Assembly: GCA_965200095.1 (NCBI GenBank)
Contig: OZ241350.1
Span: forward strand, 2,232,001-2,296,000
Source of the DNA: JANQOH01 sp965200095
GTDB taxonomy: Bacteria; Pseudomonadota; Alphaproteobacteria; UBA7887
Reading direction: 5' to 3'
Length of the DNA: 64,000 nucleotides
A model generated the notes under the pieces. That model did no database searches. It was not told the origin of the DNA and saw nothing but the letters and a program-made list of their open reading frames with translations. The stretch's first letter is position 1; every line of letters begins with the position of its first letter. The translations under genes and the position numbers were made by a program. This document shows, one piece after another, positions 43,413 through 52,356 of this stretch.

Positions 43413-44731
43413 CGGTCGTCCTCCGGCAAAGGCAAGCCCTCGAAAGGAAAGACTGTCTCGCCGCCGACGACGGTGCGCACCGCCCGCCCCCGCGCCGGAT
43501 GACGGTCGTAAGGCGCGTTTTTCGACTTCGACAACAGTGCGTCGGCGTCGATGATCCAGGGGCGGTCGAGGTCGATCAGCACGAGGTCGGCGGGCGCGCC
43601 GCGCGCCAGCACGCCCTGTTCGAGGCCGAGAAGACGCGCCGGCGCGGCGGTCATCTTGCCGAGCAGCGCCGCAAGGCCGAGACGGCCCCCATGCACGAGG
43701 GCGAGCGACAGGCCGAGCATGGTCTCGATGCCGATAACCCCGAACGCGGCCTGGGCGAAGGGGGTGCGCTTGGAGTCCTGGTCGTGGGGCGCATGGTCGC
43801 TGGCGATGGCGTCGATGGTCCCGTCGGCGAGGCCGTCCACGACCGCCGCGCGATCCGCCTCGCCGCGCAGCGGCGGGCGCGTCTTGGCGAAGGTGCGGTA
43901 GTCGGCGACGGCGTTCTCGTTGAGGGTGAAATAATGCGGCGCGGTGGCGCAGGTGACGGGGAGGCCGCGCGCCTTCGCCCGGCGCACGGCGTCGATGGCG
44001 GCGGCCGTGGTGAGCGGCGACAGGTGACAGGGCGCGCCGGCCGCCTCGGCGAGGCGCAGGTCGCGCTCGACGATAATGACCTCGGCCTGCGCCGGCATCC
44101 CCGCGAGACCGAGGCGCGTGGCGAGCTCGCCTTCGTTCATCGCCCCGCCTCGGGTGAGCGTATGGTCCTCCGGGTGCTGCATGACGAGGGCGCCGCAGGA
44201 CCGGGCGTAGGTCAGCGCGCGCAACATGACCAGACTGTCCATGACGGCGCGGTCGGCGTCGGAAAACCCCACCGCCCCGGCCTCCTTCAGGAGGCCGAAT
44301 TCGGTGAGTTCGCGGCCCTCGCGGGCGCGCGTGACGGCGGCGACGGGATAGACCTTGACGAGGCAGGTTTCGCGCGCGCGGCGGGCGATGAACTCGATCA
44401 GCGCGGTCTGGTCGATGGGCGGGTCGGTGTTGGGCATACAGGCCACCGAGGCAATCCCGCCGGCGGCCGCGGCGCGCCCGGCGCTGGCGAGCGTCTCCTT
44501 GTGCTCGGCGCCGGGCTCGCGCAGATGCGCGCGCATGTCCACAAGGCCGGGGGCGAGGCAATGGCCGCCGCAGTCGACGACCTCGGCGCCTTCGGGCGCG
44601 CCGTCGGCGAAGAGACGGGGGCCGAGATCGGCGATGCGCCGGCCCTCGGTAAGAAGCGCCCCCGGCGCGTCGAGGCCGCTCGCCGGATCGACGAGGCGGG
44701 CGTTGACGTAGGCGACGCGCCCCGGCGCCAC
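43397..44731 (-). CDS. pyrC: Dihydroorotase-like protein PyrC, active-site histidine altered
   Basis: A 444-aa amidohydrolase from the GTG at 44731, 2 bp after the pyrB stop. It retains REPG-x-EHKETLASG, MPNTDPP, the lysine of VKVYPVAAVT, MQHPED, the histidine of CHLSPLTT, and the catalytic Asp in IDAIASDHAPH. The metal motif, normally HxH, reads DMRAHLREPG, so the first His is Arg. This is common in alphaproteobacterial pyrB-linked copies and in non-catalytic partner subunits of aspartate transcarbamoylase, so activity is doubtful. The order pyrB-pyrC-plsY is typical of the class. Confidence 0.88.
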   Translation of the reverse strand: MAPGRVAYVNARLVDPASGLDAPGALLTEGRRIADLGPRLFADGAPEGAEVVDCGGHCLAPGLVDMRAHLREPGAEHKETLASAGRAAAAGGIASVACMPNTDPPIDQTALIEFIARRARETCLVKVYPVAAVTRAREGRELTEFGLLKEAGAVGFSDADRAVMDSLVMLRALTYARSCGALVMQHPEDHTLTRGGAMNEGELATRLGLAGMPAQAEVIIVERDLRLAEAAGAPCHLSPLTTAAAIDAVRRAKARGLPVTCATAPHYFTLNENAVADYRTFAKTRPPLRGEADRAAVVDGLADGTIDAIASDHAPHDQDSKRTPFAQAAFGVIGIETMLGLSLALVHGGRLGLAALLGKMTAAPARLLGLEQGVLARGAPADLVLIDLDRPWIIDADALLSKSKNAPYDRHPARGRAVRTVVGGETVFPFEGLPLPEDDRCPTR

Positions 44732-44733
44732 GT

Positions 44734-45699
44734 TCAGGCGTCTCCGGCGCCGAGCAGCGCCTCGAGACACGCCATGCGGACGGCGACGCCGAGCTCGACC
44801 TGGTCCAGGATGGCGCTGCGGGTGAGGTTGTCGGCGGTCTCGCTGTCGATCTCGACGCCGCGGTTCATGGGCCCCGGGTGCATGACCAGGGCGTCGCGCC
44901 GGGCGCGCGCGAGTTTGGCTTCGTCGAGGCCCCAGAAGCGGAAATACTCGCGCACCGACGGCACGAACGTCCCCCTCATGCGCTCGCTTTGCAGGCGCAG
45001 CATCATCACCACGTCGCAGCCTTCGAGGCCCTCCGCCATGTCGTGGAACACGTCGACGCCGAGGCGCTCCACCGCCGCCGGCAACAGGGTGGGCGGCGCG
45101 ACGAGGCGCACCTCGGCGCCGAGGGCGGTGAGCAGGTGGATGTTCGACCGCGCCACCCGGCTGTGAAGGATGTCGCCGCAGATCGCCACCCGCAATCCGG
45201 CGACGCGGCCGCGCCGCCGGCGCACGGTGAGCGCGTCCAGCAGCGCCTGAGTGGGGTGTTCGTGGCTGCCGTCGCCAGCGTTGACCACGGCGCAGGCGAC
45301 CTTCTCGCTCAGCAATTTGACCGCGCCGGAGTCGGGGTGGCGCACGGCGAGCGCGTCGGGGCGCATGGCGTTGAGCGTCATCGCCGTGTCGATCAGCGTC
45401 TCGCCCTTCTTGATGGCGCTGGTTTCGACCTGCATGTTGATCACGTCGGCGCCGAGCCGCTTGCCGGCGAGTTCGAACGACGTGCGGGTGCGCGTCGAGG
45501 TCTCGAAGAACAGGTTGATGAGGGTGCGTCCGCGCAGCGAGGCGCTCTTTTCGCCGACGACCCGCAGCCTTTCCACATGCCGGTCGGCGCGGTCGAGGAG
45601 GTCGCCGATCTCGGCCGCGCTCATGCCGGCGATGCCGAGGAGATGGCGGCGCGCGAACGCGCCCCCGGCGGCGCGGAGGCGGGCGGGCTGCGGCGTCAT
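44734..45699 (-). CDS. pyrB: Aspartate carbamoyltransferase catalytic subunit
   Basis: The 321-aa enzyme condenses carbamoyl phosphate with aspartate in pyrimidine synthesis. The carbamoyl-phosphate motif FFETSTRTRTSFE (about 65-77), ADVINMQVETSAIKKGETL, HEHPTQALLDA and MHPGPMNRGVEI are all intact. No regulatory PyrI subunit is present; the adjacent PyrC-like protein may serve structurally. Its start overlaps the stop of the upstream hypothetical gene. Confidence 0.96.
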   Translation of the reverse strand: MTPQPARLRAAGGAFARRHLLGIAGMSAAEIGDLLDRADRHVERLRVVGEKSASLRGRTLINLFFETSTRTRTSFELAGKRLGADVINMQVETSAIKKGETLIDTAMTLNAMRPDALAVRHPDSGAVKLLSEKVACAVVNAGDGSHEHPTQALLDALTVRRRRGRVAGLRVAICGDILHSRVARSNIHLLTALGAEVRLVAPPTLLPAAVERLGVDVFHDMAEGLEGCDVVMMLRLQSERMRGTFVPSVREYFRFWGLDEAKLARARRDALVMHPGPMNRGVEIDSETADNLTRSAILDQVELGVAVRMACLEALLGAGDA

Positions 45700-46505
45700 C
45701 CGCGCCCGGCGCAGGCTCGTCCCGCGGCGGCGCGCGCCAGCCGGACCTGGGCGGAGACGGAAATGTCGAGGACCGATGTCACCTCGAGTTTCCGGTCTTC
45801 CCATACCGGGACGGCGGAGTCGGGGTTGCCGGCCTCCCAGACCCGCACCGCCGCGTCGCGTTCGCGCAGCAGCCATTCGATCTGCGGGCGGAACAGGCGG
45901 ATCATGGCGCCGACCCACAGGTTGACGGGCCAGCTGGGAACGGCGTGGCCGATGGCGAAGCGGTCGAGCAGGGCGATCGCGTCCTCGGCCGCATACCAGC
46001 TTTCGCCGGTGACCCAGCGGTTGGTCGTGAACAGCCGGGCGGCGCGCCCGCGCCGGTCCATGGAAATGGCCGCCAGATGGCAGAGGGCCTCGCCGGCGAC
46101 CGGGCGCTTCACCGCATCGGGCAGCGGCGCCGGGGCCGCCGCGCCGGGCAGTTTCCCGGCGCGGACGAAGGTATGGAAATGGCCGTGTTCGCCCCCCCGA
46201 AGGTTCGAGGGGTGGGCGTGATAATAGTATTGCGCGTGCGTCTCGCGGTCGTAGACATCGCCCTTCGGGTAGTGCGTCCAGCGGGTGAACTCGCCCTGGC
46301 CGCGCAGCACGTCGGCAACGAGGTTGCCGCCGCCGCGCTCCAGAACGCGACGGCATTCCTCCACCGTGTCGGCGGCGCTCGCCATCTCCGCGGCGCGCGC
46401 CGGCGGGACCGTCCACAGCGGCGTTCCGCGGGGCGCGCCCTCGCGCCGGATCAGGCTGTCCTTCAGCGCCTCGATGTCCATGGCATTGCCCATCGCGTCG
46501 TCCAT
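45696..46505 (-). CDS. Conserved hypothetical protein, histidine-rich motif
   Basis: The function is not recognised. The frame gives 269 aa from the ATG at 46505; another ATG at 46481 is equally plausible, and the frame is open to 46583. A striking central block (GEFTRWTHYPKGDVYDRETHAQYYYHAHPSN...GEHGHFHTFVRAG, split here) is rich in His and Tyr and could bind metal. Later segments (FTTNRWVTGESWYAAEDAIALLDRF) look like a folded globular protein. It is coupled to pyrB by a 4-bp overlap. Confidence 0.65.
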   Translation of the reverse strand: MDDAMGNAMDIEALKDSLIRREGAPRGTPLWTVPPARAAEMASAADTVEECRRVLERGGGNLVADVLRGQGEFTRWTHYPKGDVYDRETHAQYYYHAHPSNLRGGEHGHFHTFVRAGKLPGAAAPAPLPDAVKRPVAGEALCHLAAISMDRRGRAARLFTTNRWVTGESWYAAEDAIALLDRFAIGHAVPSWPVNLWVGAMIRLFRPQIEWLLRERDAAVRVWEAGNPDSAVPVWEDRKLEVTSVLDISVSAQVRLARAAAGRACAGRG

Positions 46506-46680
46506 AGCGTCGCCCGCCGCTATCGCCCGCCGCGGCCGCGCAAGCCCGGCAAGGATACGCCGAAAGCCCGCCTTGCGGCACATGCGCGGCGCGGAAAGGC
46601 GCGAAAAATTGCGTTTGACAACCGGGCGCGGCGTTGCGATACGAACGCCTCAGGATTCACACAGCCCCGGGAGACGAGTC

Positions 46681-46941
46681 ATGAAGACCACCCGCAGTCG
46701 TTTGCTTTCCACGACGGTGCTGCCGCTGGCGGTCGTCGCGGCGATGGGCGCGGCGGCGCCGGCCTTCGCCGATGCGCACGGTTGCAACCCCTGCGCGGCG
46801 GCCGCGTGCAGCCCGTGCGCCGGCGCCGGCTGCAACCCCTGTGCGGCGGCCGGGTGCAACCCCTGTGCGGCGGCGGGCTGCTCTCCGTGCAACCCGTGCG
46901 CGGCAGGCTGCAACCCCTGCAATCCCTGCGCGGCGGACTGA
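46681..46941 (+). CDS. Secreted cysteine-rich repeat peptide (CNPCAA repeats)
   Basis: An 86-aa precursor: signal peptide to about AAPAFADAHG, then a mature part of only about 53 residues made almost wholly of C-x-P-C units (GCNPCAAAACSPCAGAG..., ending CNPCNPCAAD). The ATG at 46681 follows GGGAGACGAGTC. Regular paired cysteines suggest metal binding or copper buffering, but this is inference. It lies 98 bp before a soluble cytochrome c gene on the same strand. Confidence 0.75.
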   Translation: MKTTRSRLLSTTVLPLAVVAAMGAAAPAFADAHGCNPCAAAACSPCAGAGCNPCAAAGCNPCAAAGCSPCNPCAAGCNPCNPCAAD

Positions 46942-47039
46942 GCGCGCAGACCGTTCCGGGCGCCTCGCGCGTCCGCGTTTCCGAAGCCGGCGCGGGCGCG
47001 ACGCGCGCCCGCCGCCTCTCGCTGCGAGGACCCGTATCC

Positions 47040-47438
47040 ATGCTGCCCTTTCTCTCCCGTTCGCTCCGCCCGCTCGCGGTCGCCGCGGCGTTCGCGGCCG
47101 TCGCCGTCGCTTCCCCCCCCGGCGCGGCGCAGGACCTCGCCAATGGCGAGAAGGTCTGGAAGAAGTGCAAGGCCTGCCACACCCTGGAGGAAGGCGGGAA
47201 GAACAAGATCGGGCCGAACCTGTTCGGGGTCATCGGCGCCCCGGCGGGCATGGTCGAAGGGTTCAAATACTCGAAGGCCTTCCTCGAGGCCGGCCTGACG
47301 TGGGACGACGCGACCCTGACGGCATGGCTCGCCGACCCGAAGGATGTGGTCAAGGGTTCGAAGATGGCGTTTCCGGGTCTCAAGGACCCGGCGGACATCG
47401 CCGACGTGATCGCGTTCATGGCCTCCCAGGGCGGCTGA
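47040..47438 (+). CDS. Class I soluble cytochrome c (cytochrome c2/c550-like)
   Basis: A 132-aa periplasmic cytochrome with a signal peptide ending PPGAAQD. Heme is bound by C43-K-A-C46-H47, and the sixth ligand is M109 in GSKMAFPG. Sequence around the heme (WKKCKACHTLEEGGKNKIGPNLFG) is typical of the mitochondrial-like cytochromes that feed the aa3 oxidase encoded at 15.9-20.9 kb. Confidence 0.93.
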   Translation: MLPFLSRSLRPLAVAAAFAAVAVASPPGAAQDLANGEKVWKKCKACHTLEEGGKNKIGPNLFGVIGAPAGMVEGFKYSKAFLEAGLTWDDATLTAWLADPKDVVKGSKMAFPGLKDPADIADVIAFMASQGG

Positions 47439-47475
47439 AAGCGGCGCCGGCCCGGGGCGGGCGCCCCGCAGCGCC

Positions 47476-48051
47476 GTGAAGTTCGGCGGCGAACACACCG
47501 TTCCCGCCCGGCGGGAGCGGGTGTGGGAGGCGCTGAACGACCCGGCGGCGCTGGAAGCCTGCATCCCCGGCGTGCGGGAACTGGAGAAACGCTCCGGAAA
47601 CGAGTTTGCGGCCACAGTGCAAGCGCGCATCGGCCCGGTGCGGGCGAGTTTCCGCGGCGCTGTCACGCTGAGCGAACTCGACCCGCCGAACTCGTATCGC
47701 ATCTCCGGGGAGGGGACGGGCGGCGCAGCCGGTTTCGTCCGCGGCGGCGCGCGGGTCCGGCTCGAGGACGCGCCCGCCGGCGCGACGCGCCTCGCGTGGG
47801 AGGCGGAGGCGCAGGTCGGCGGCAAACTGGCGCAGGTCGGCTCGCGTCTCGTCGGCGGTGCGGCGAAACGTCTCGCCAACGAATTCTTCGACGCCCTTTC
47901 CGAGCGCGTCGCCGCCGAGGCCCCGGCTACGACCGAAACGCCCCCGACCGCAGACGCGCCGCGCCGCAACCCTTACGCTTTATGGGGCCTCGCGGCGGTC
48001 GCGACGGCGATCCTTGCCGGCGCCTTTGCGCTGGCCCTGGGCGGGCGCTGA
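47476..48051 (+). CDS. CoxG/SRPBCC family protein with C-terminal membrane anchor
   Basis: A 191-aa protein starting at a GTG. Residues about 1-145 are a START/SRPBCC domain of the CoxG (carbon monoxide dehydrogenase subunit G) type: FGGEHTVPARRERVWEALNDPAALEACIPGVRELEK. A Pro/Thr linker and a transmembrane helix (WGLAAVATAILAGAFALAL) follow. No CO dehydrogenase genes are nearby, so a specific role is not supported. Confidence 0.82.
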   Translation: MKFGGEHTVPARRERVWEALNDPAALEACIPGVRELEKRSGNEFAATVQARIGPVRASFRGAVTLSELDPPNSYRISGEGTGGAAGFVRGGARVRLEDAPAGATRLAWEAEAQVGGKLAQVGSRLVGGAAKRLANEFFDALSERVAAEAPATTETPPTADAPRRNPYALWGLAAVATAILAGAFALALGGR

Positions 48052-48067
48052 AGCCCCGGCGGCGCGC

Positions 48068-48709
48068 TCAGCCGCAGAGCGGCCACACTTCGTGCCACGA
48101 ATCGCACTGGAACCGGGCCTCGCAGCGGGCGAGTTGCGAGGCGTAGAGATCGGCGGTCCGGCTCACCCGGCGGGCGGTTTCCTGGACCTGGGGCTTGTCC
48201 CGCCATGTGCCGCGGCGGTAGCCGCCCCGCCCTTCGTGATAGGCGAGGTAGAGGCGGTAGGCGTCGTCGCGCGCGATGCCGAGCCGCCGCCATGTGCCGT
48301 GATTGTACCAGCCGATGAAGTCGAGCGCGTCCTCCATGTCGGAGCGGCTGCTGAACCATGAGCCGCGTTCGTCCATATATTCGCCCCACACGGGGTCCAG
48401 CGCCTGCGCATAGCCGACGGCGGAGGACGGGCGCCCGAGCGGGATGAACCAGAACCACTCCCGGGGCGGCCGGACATTGGCGCGGAAGCTCGATTCGTGG
48501 CGGACGAAGGCGAGGAGGACCGGCGTCGGAGTCCCCCACTCGCCGGCGGAGCTCTCCGCATAGTCGTACCATTCGGGATATTCGTCGAAGATGGCGCAGA
48601 TATCGCTCTGCCGCTCCGGCGGAGGCGGCCCGCCGCACCCCGCCGCCAGCAACGCCAGCACGCCGAGGAGCGCAAGCCGCCCCCCGCGCCGTCCGTTCCG
48701 CTCCGCCAT
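48068..48709 (-). CDS. Lytic transglycosylase-like lipoprotein
   Basis: The 213-aa protein has a lipobox (LLAAGC) near residue 22 and a soluble lysozyme-like domain with the catalytic-glutamate region LAFVRHESSFRANVRPP. SAVGYAQALDPVWGEYM and WYNHGTWRRLGIARDDAYRLYLAYHEGRGGY follow. SLT enzymes cleave peptidoglycan. The shorter start at 48709 gives a normal signal; an upstream ATG at 48784 does not. Confidence 0.82.
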   Translation of the reverse strand: MAERNGRRGGRLALLGVLALLAAGCGGPPPPERQSDICAIFDEYPEWYDYAESSAGEWGTPTPVLLAFVRHESSFRANVRPPREWFWFIPLGRPSSAVGYAQALDPVWGEYMDERGSWFSSRSDMEDALDFIGWYNHGTWRRLGIARDDAYRLYLAYHEGRGGYRRGTWRDKPQVQETARRVSRTADLYASQLARCEARFQCDSWHEVWPLCG

Positions 48710-48824
48710 CGCCGCCGCTCCTGCGTTCCAGCCCCCGGGCGGCGTTTGTCCCCCACCCGGCCGCAATTGGCAAGGGAGCGACAAATGAGGCCCCGCCCCT
48801 TCGTTCCCGCCCGGAGATCGTGTG

Positions 48825-49417
48825 CGATCTCCGCATTATGCGCAGAATGGCGATTCCCGTTATGGAGCGTGTGAAGAAATTGGTCGGATCTCACTATGGC
48901 GGCGGACAACTTGAGAATTGCCGCAGTGAAAGACAAAAACATCCGATAATAGTTCGTCATTCCTGCGAAAGAGCATGTGAAGAAATCGGACGGCTCTCAT
49001 CGTGACGGACGGGTCGCCAGGGTATCGGCATTGTAAAGACAATGCCACCGAATAATACTTCGTCATTCCCGCGAAAGCGGGAATCCGGAGGCGGTCGTCC
49101 GCAATATCGGCGCGGTTTTTCTTACGGAAACGCCGCAACAGATTCCCGCTTTCGCGGGAATGACGAGTATTTGTAAATCTGTCCGGGTTCTTCATACGCT
49201 CTTTCGCGGGAATGGCGAGGTATCATCGGAGAATTATTGTCTTCCATTGCGCCTTTTCTTCGGCGCTCCGACCGCGGCGGTAAGAGACAGCCGTTTCTTC
49301 ACGCGCTCTTTCGCAATTTCATCATGCGTCGTTATGCTCTGCCGGTGAGTTCGGGAGCGTCGTAAAAACGCGGGAACGCGATCATGCCGCAAGCGAAACC
49401 GGTTATGCAGAGGTCTC
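48825..49417. mobile_element. MITE-like repeat element, diverged copy
   Basis: The right end (GGTTATGCAGAGGTCTC at 49401-49417) and about 100 bp inside it match the right end of the element at 58017-58757. The middle holds the same attcccgcgaaagcgggaat units. The left end near 48825 (gcgatctccgcattatg) is only weakly like the inverted terminus. No transposase is present, and no other gene was found between 48710 and 49550. Confidence 0.6.
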
Positions 49418-49530
49418 TCACTATCCGTGAAAATCGTTCGCCGGCAGGCCGTTTCCCGCAAAAACATTCCCGGCAATTCGCTGGGTGATCGGCGCTTCGG
49501 CCGGGCGCCGATGTCCGGGCAAGCGCCCTG

Positions 49531-49546
49531 CCCCGCTCCGTCGGGG
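49531..49546 (-). terminator. Short hairpin downstream of tRNA-Lys
   Basis: ccccg/cgggg arms around a 6-nt loop, just 3-prime of the tRNA on its own strand. It is weak and lacks a T-run. Confidence 0.3.
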
Positions 49547-49550
49547 AACG

Positions 49551-49626
49551 TGGTGAGCCCGGCAGGAATCGAACCTGCGACCATCTGATTAAAAGTCAGG
49601 TGCTCTACCGACTGAGCTACGGGCCC
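49551..49626 (-). tRNA. tRNA-Lys (anticodon UUU)
   Basis: A 76-nt cloverleaf on the minus strand. The acceptor GGGCCCG pairs with CGGGCTC, the D-loop is GCTCAGTCGGTAGAGC, the anticodon arm CTGACTTTTAATCAG has UUU, the T-arm is GCAGGTTCGAATCCTGC, and the 3-prime CCA is encoded. Confidence 0.97.
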
Positions 49627-49646
49627 CCCGCCGGTCGGCGCGCACA

Positions 49647-50774
49647 TTAGGCCCGGGCCGGCGGCCGATCAACCGACGGCGGCGGTTGCGCCGCTGCGAA
49701 AGCGCGCAGCGTCCCCGCCCTTATGGCGTCGCGCAGCCCGCGCATCAGGTCCTGGTAGCGGTGCAGGTTGTGCCGGGTCATCGCCACCGCGCCGAGGATC
49801 TCGCCGGACCGCACCAGATGATGGAGATAGGCGCGGCTGTAACCGCGGCATGTCGGACAGGAACAGGACGGGTCGAGCGGCGCCGGGTCGTCGGCGTGCC
49901 GGGCGTTCCGGATGTTGACCTTGCCGTGCGCGGTGAACGCCTGGCCGTTGCGGCCGGAGCGGGTCGGGAGCACGCAGTCGAACATGTCGACTCCCGCGGC
50001 GACGGCGGCCACGATGTCTTCGGGACGGCCGACGCCCATGAGATAGCGCGGGCGGTCGCGCGGCAGGGCCTCCGCAGTCAGCGCTGCTGTCTCGATCATC
50101 GCCTGCGGCCCCTCGCCGACCGCGAGGCCGCCGATGGCGTAGCCGTCGAACCCGATATCGACGAGCGCGGCCGCGGAGTCGCGGCGCAAACGGGCGAATA
50201 CGGACCCCTGGACGATGCCGAACAACCCATAGCCCGGGCGGCTCTCGAACGCAGCCCGGGAGCGCGCGGCCCAGCGCATCGAGCGTTGCATGGAGGCCGC
50301 CGCCCCCGCCTCGTCGACGGGGAACGGCGTGCATTCGTCGAGCGCCATCGTAACGGTGGCGTCGAGCGCGCGCTGCGCCTCGACGCTCGATTCCGGCGTC
50401 AGCCGAAGGGCGCTCCCGTCGATATGCGAGCGGAAGGTCAGCCCCTCCTCGTCGAGGCGGCGCAGTTTGGCCAGCGACATCGCCTGGAAGCCCCCGGAGT
50501 CGGTGAGGATCGGGCCGGGCCACGCCATGAACCGGCGGAGGCCGCCGAGCCGGGCGATGCGCTCCGCGCCGGGCCGCAACATCAGGTGGTAAGTATTCGC
50601 CAGCACCATATCGGCGCCGGACGCCGCCACCGCCGAGGGTGCGGCCGCCTTGACCGTCGCCGCGGTCCCCACGGGCATGAAGGCGGGAGTCGCCACCGTC
50701 CCGTGAGCGGTCTCCAGGCGGCCCGCGCGCGCGGCGCCGTCGGTCGCGACGACCTCGAAACGCAGCGCCGTCAC
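49647..50774 (-). CDS. tgt: Queuine tRNA-ribosyltransferase
   Basis: The 375-aa enzyme exchanges guanine 34 for preQ1 in tRNAs with GUN anticodons. Catalytic/substrate motifs include ANTYHLMLRPG, the nucleophile region ILTDSGGFQAMSL, YAIGGLAVGEG and FDCVLPTRSGRNGQAFT. The zinc site is CSCPTCRGYSRAYLHH. The start is a GTG at 50774, overlapping the queA stop. Order queA-tgt is a classic queuosine pair. Confidence 0.96.
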   Translation of the reverse strand: MTALRFEVVATDGAARAGRLETAHGTVATPAFMPVGTAATVKAAAPSAVAASGADMVLANTYHLMLRPGAERIARLGGLRRFMAWPGPILTDSGGFQAMSLAKLRRLDEEGLTFRSHIDGSALRLTPESSVEAQRALDATVTMALDECTPFPVDEAGAAASMQRSMRWAARSRAAFESRPGYGLFGIVQGSVFARLRRDSAAALVDIGFDGYAIGGLAVGEGPQAMIETAALTAEALPRDRPRYLMGVGRPEDIVAAVAAGVDMFDCVLPTRSGRNGQAFTAHGKVNIRNARHADDPAPLDPSCSCPTCRGYSRAYLHHLVRSGEILGAVAMTRHNLHRYQDLMRGLRDAIRAGTLRAFAAAQPPPSVDRPPARA

Positions 50775-51808
50775 GGCGCTCCTTCGGGCCGGAGCAGGCA
50801 GGCGTCGCCATAGGAATAGAAGCGATACCCGGCGGCTATGGCGTGAGCGTAGGCCTCCTTCATGCGCTCCACCCCGCTGAACGCGCAGACCAGCATGAAC
50901 AGGGTCGAACGCGGAAGATGGAAGTTGGTCAACAGCGCGTCGACGGCGCGGAACCGGTAACCCGGCGCGATGAACAGGTCGGTGTCGCCGGCGAAGGGAC
51001 TCACCGCGCCGTCGCGCGCCGCCGTTTCGAGAATCCGCGCCGCCGTGGTGCCCACCGCCACGACGCGCCCGCCGCGCGCTTTCGTTTCCGCCACAGCGGC
51101 GGCCGTCGCTGCGTCGACTGCGCCCCATTCGGCGTGCATTTCGTGATCGCGCGTGTCCTCGGCGGCGACGGGGCGGAAGGTGCCGGCGCCGACGTGAAGG
51201 GTGATCGCGGCGCGGGCGACCCCGGCGGCGGCGAGCCGCTCCAGCAGTCGCGGCGTAAAGTGGAGCCCTGCGGTCGGCGCCGCCACGGCGCCCGGGCGGC
51301 GGGCGAACACGGTCTGGTAGTCGCGCGCGTCGCGGGCGTCCGCCCCGGCGGGGCGCTTGACGTAGGGCGGCAGCGGAGTCGCGCCGTGGCGGGCGAGCGC
51401 AGCGTCGAACGCGGAGTCGGCGAGCGCGAAGTCGAGGACCGCCTCGCCGCGTTCGCCCATCGCCTCGACCCGGGCCTCGAACCCGTCGCCGAAACGCACG
51501 GTCTGGCCCGGCCGCAAGCGCCTTGCGGGGCGGGCGAAGGCGCGCCACCGGCCGGCGCCCAGACGCCGGTGCAGGGTGGCTTCGATCTTCGCGTCGCCGC
51601 GACGACCCGTGAGTTGGGCGGGGATCACCCGCGTGTCGTTGACGACCAGGAGGTCGCCGCGGCGGAGCTGTGCGGGCAGGTCCTCCACCCGTCGGTCGTC
51701 CAGCCGGTCGGGCGAGACGCAGAGCAGGCGGGCGGACTCGCGGGGGACGGCGGGACGCGACGCGATACGGTCCCCGGGGAGCGTGAAGTCGAAGAGCGCC
51801 GTCTTCAC
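50771..51808 (-). CDS. queA: S-adenosylmethionine:tRNA ribosyltransferase-isomerase
   Basis: The 345-aa enzyme makes epoxyqueuosine on tRNA using the ribosyl group of SAM. It has the opening FDFTLPGDRIASRPAVPRESARLL, NDTRVIPAQLTGRR, PTAGLHFTPRLLERL, HVGAGTFRPV and LLTNFHLPRSTLFMLVCAFSG. The GTG start overlaps the stop of the upstream cyclophilin gene (GTGA) and its stop overlaps tgt. Confidence 0.96.
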   Translation of the reverse strand: MKTALFDFTLPGDRIASRPAVPRESARLLCVSPDRLDDRRVEDLPAQLRRGDLLVVNDTRVIPAQLTGRRGDAKIEATLHRRLGAGRWRAFARPARRLRPGQTVRFGDGFEARVEAMGERGEAVLDFALADSAFDAALARHGATPLPPYVKRPAGADARDARDYQTVFARRPGAVAAPTAGLHFTPRLLERLAAAGVARAAITLHVGAGTFRPVAAEDTRDHEMHAEWGAVDAATAAAVAETKARGGRVVAVGTTAARILETAARDGAVSPFAGDTDLFIAPGYRFRAVDALLTNFHLPRSTLFMLVCAFSGVERMKEAYAHAIAAGYRFYSYGDACLLRPEGAP

Positions 51809-52356
51809 TCGGCGTCGGCGGCGACCTGCATCCGGCGGATGACGTCCGGGTCGGACACCGGTTCGCCCCGCTTTATCATGTCGACGAATTCCATGCCTTC
51901 GGAAACCTGTCCCCAGATCGTGTATTGGCCATCGAGGAACGGCGCGGGCCGGAAGCAGATGAAGAACTGGCTGTCGGCGCTGTCCGGATCGCGGGCGCGC
52001 GCCATCGACACGGTGCCGCGCAGGTGCTGCGCGACGTCGGGGGGCGAGAATTCGGCAGGTATCTTCCGGCCGGAGCCGCCGGTTCCGTTGCCCTCCGGGT
52101 CGCCGCCCTGGGCCATGAAACCGTCGATGACGCGGTGGAACGTCAGCCCGTCGTAGAACCCGGCGCGCGCGAGCTCCTTGATCCGCGCCACATGGCGCGG
52201 CGCCAGGTCGGGCCGCAGGTCGATGACGACGCGGCCGTGTTCGAGGTCCATATAGAGCGTGTTTTCGAGATCGGCCGCCCGGCCGTCCGACTGCGCCATC
52301 GCCACCCCCGCCAGCGTGAGATATGTCAACAGTGACCGTTTCATGAGTGTCTTCAT
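51805..52356 (-). CDS. Peptidyl-prolyl cis-trans isomerase, cyclophilin type, exported
   Basis: A 183-aa cyclophilin with an N-terminal signal-like segment (LLTYLTLAGVAMAQSDGRA). Active-site strands are FYDGLTFHRVIDGFMAQGGDPEGNG, GTVSMARARDPDSADSQFFIC and the FLDGQYTIWGQV tail. It is probably periplasmic. The 4-bp overlaps on both sides (coaD upstream, queA downstream) show an operon. Confidence 0.92.
   Translation of the reverse strand: MKTLMKRSLLTYLTLAGVAMAQSDGRAADLENTLYMDLEHGRVVIDLRPDLAPRHVARIKELARAGFYDGLTFHRVIDGFMAQGGDPEGNGTGGSGRKIPAEFSPPDVAQHLRGTVSMARARDPDSADSQFFICFRPAPFLDGQYTIWGQVSEGMEFVDMIKRGEPVSDPDVIRRMQVAADAE

Noticed and set aside
42744..44561. A 605-codon frame covering plsY and most of pyrC
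   Set aside because: Its first two thirds are an out-of-frame shadow of pyrC; the real PlsY begins at 43412.
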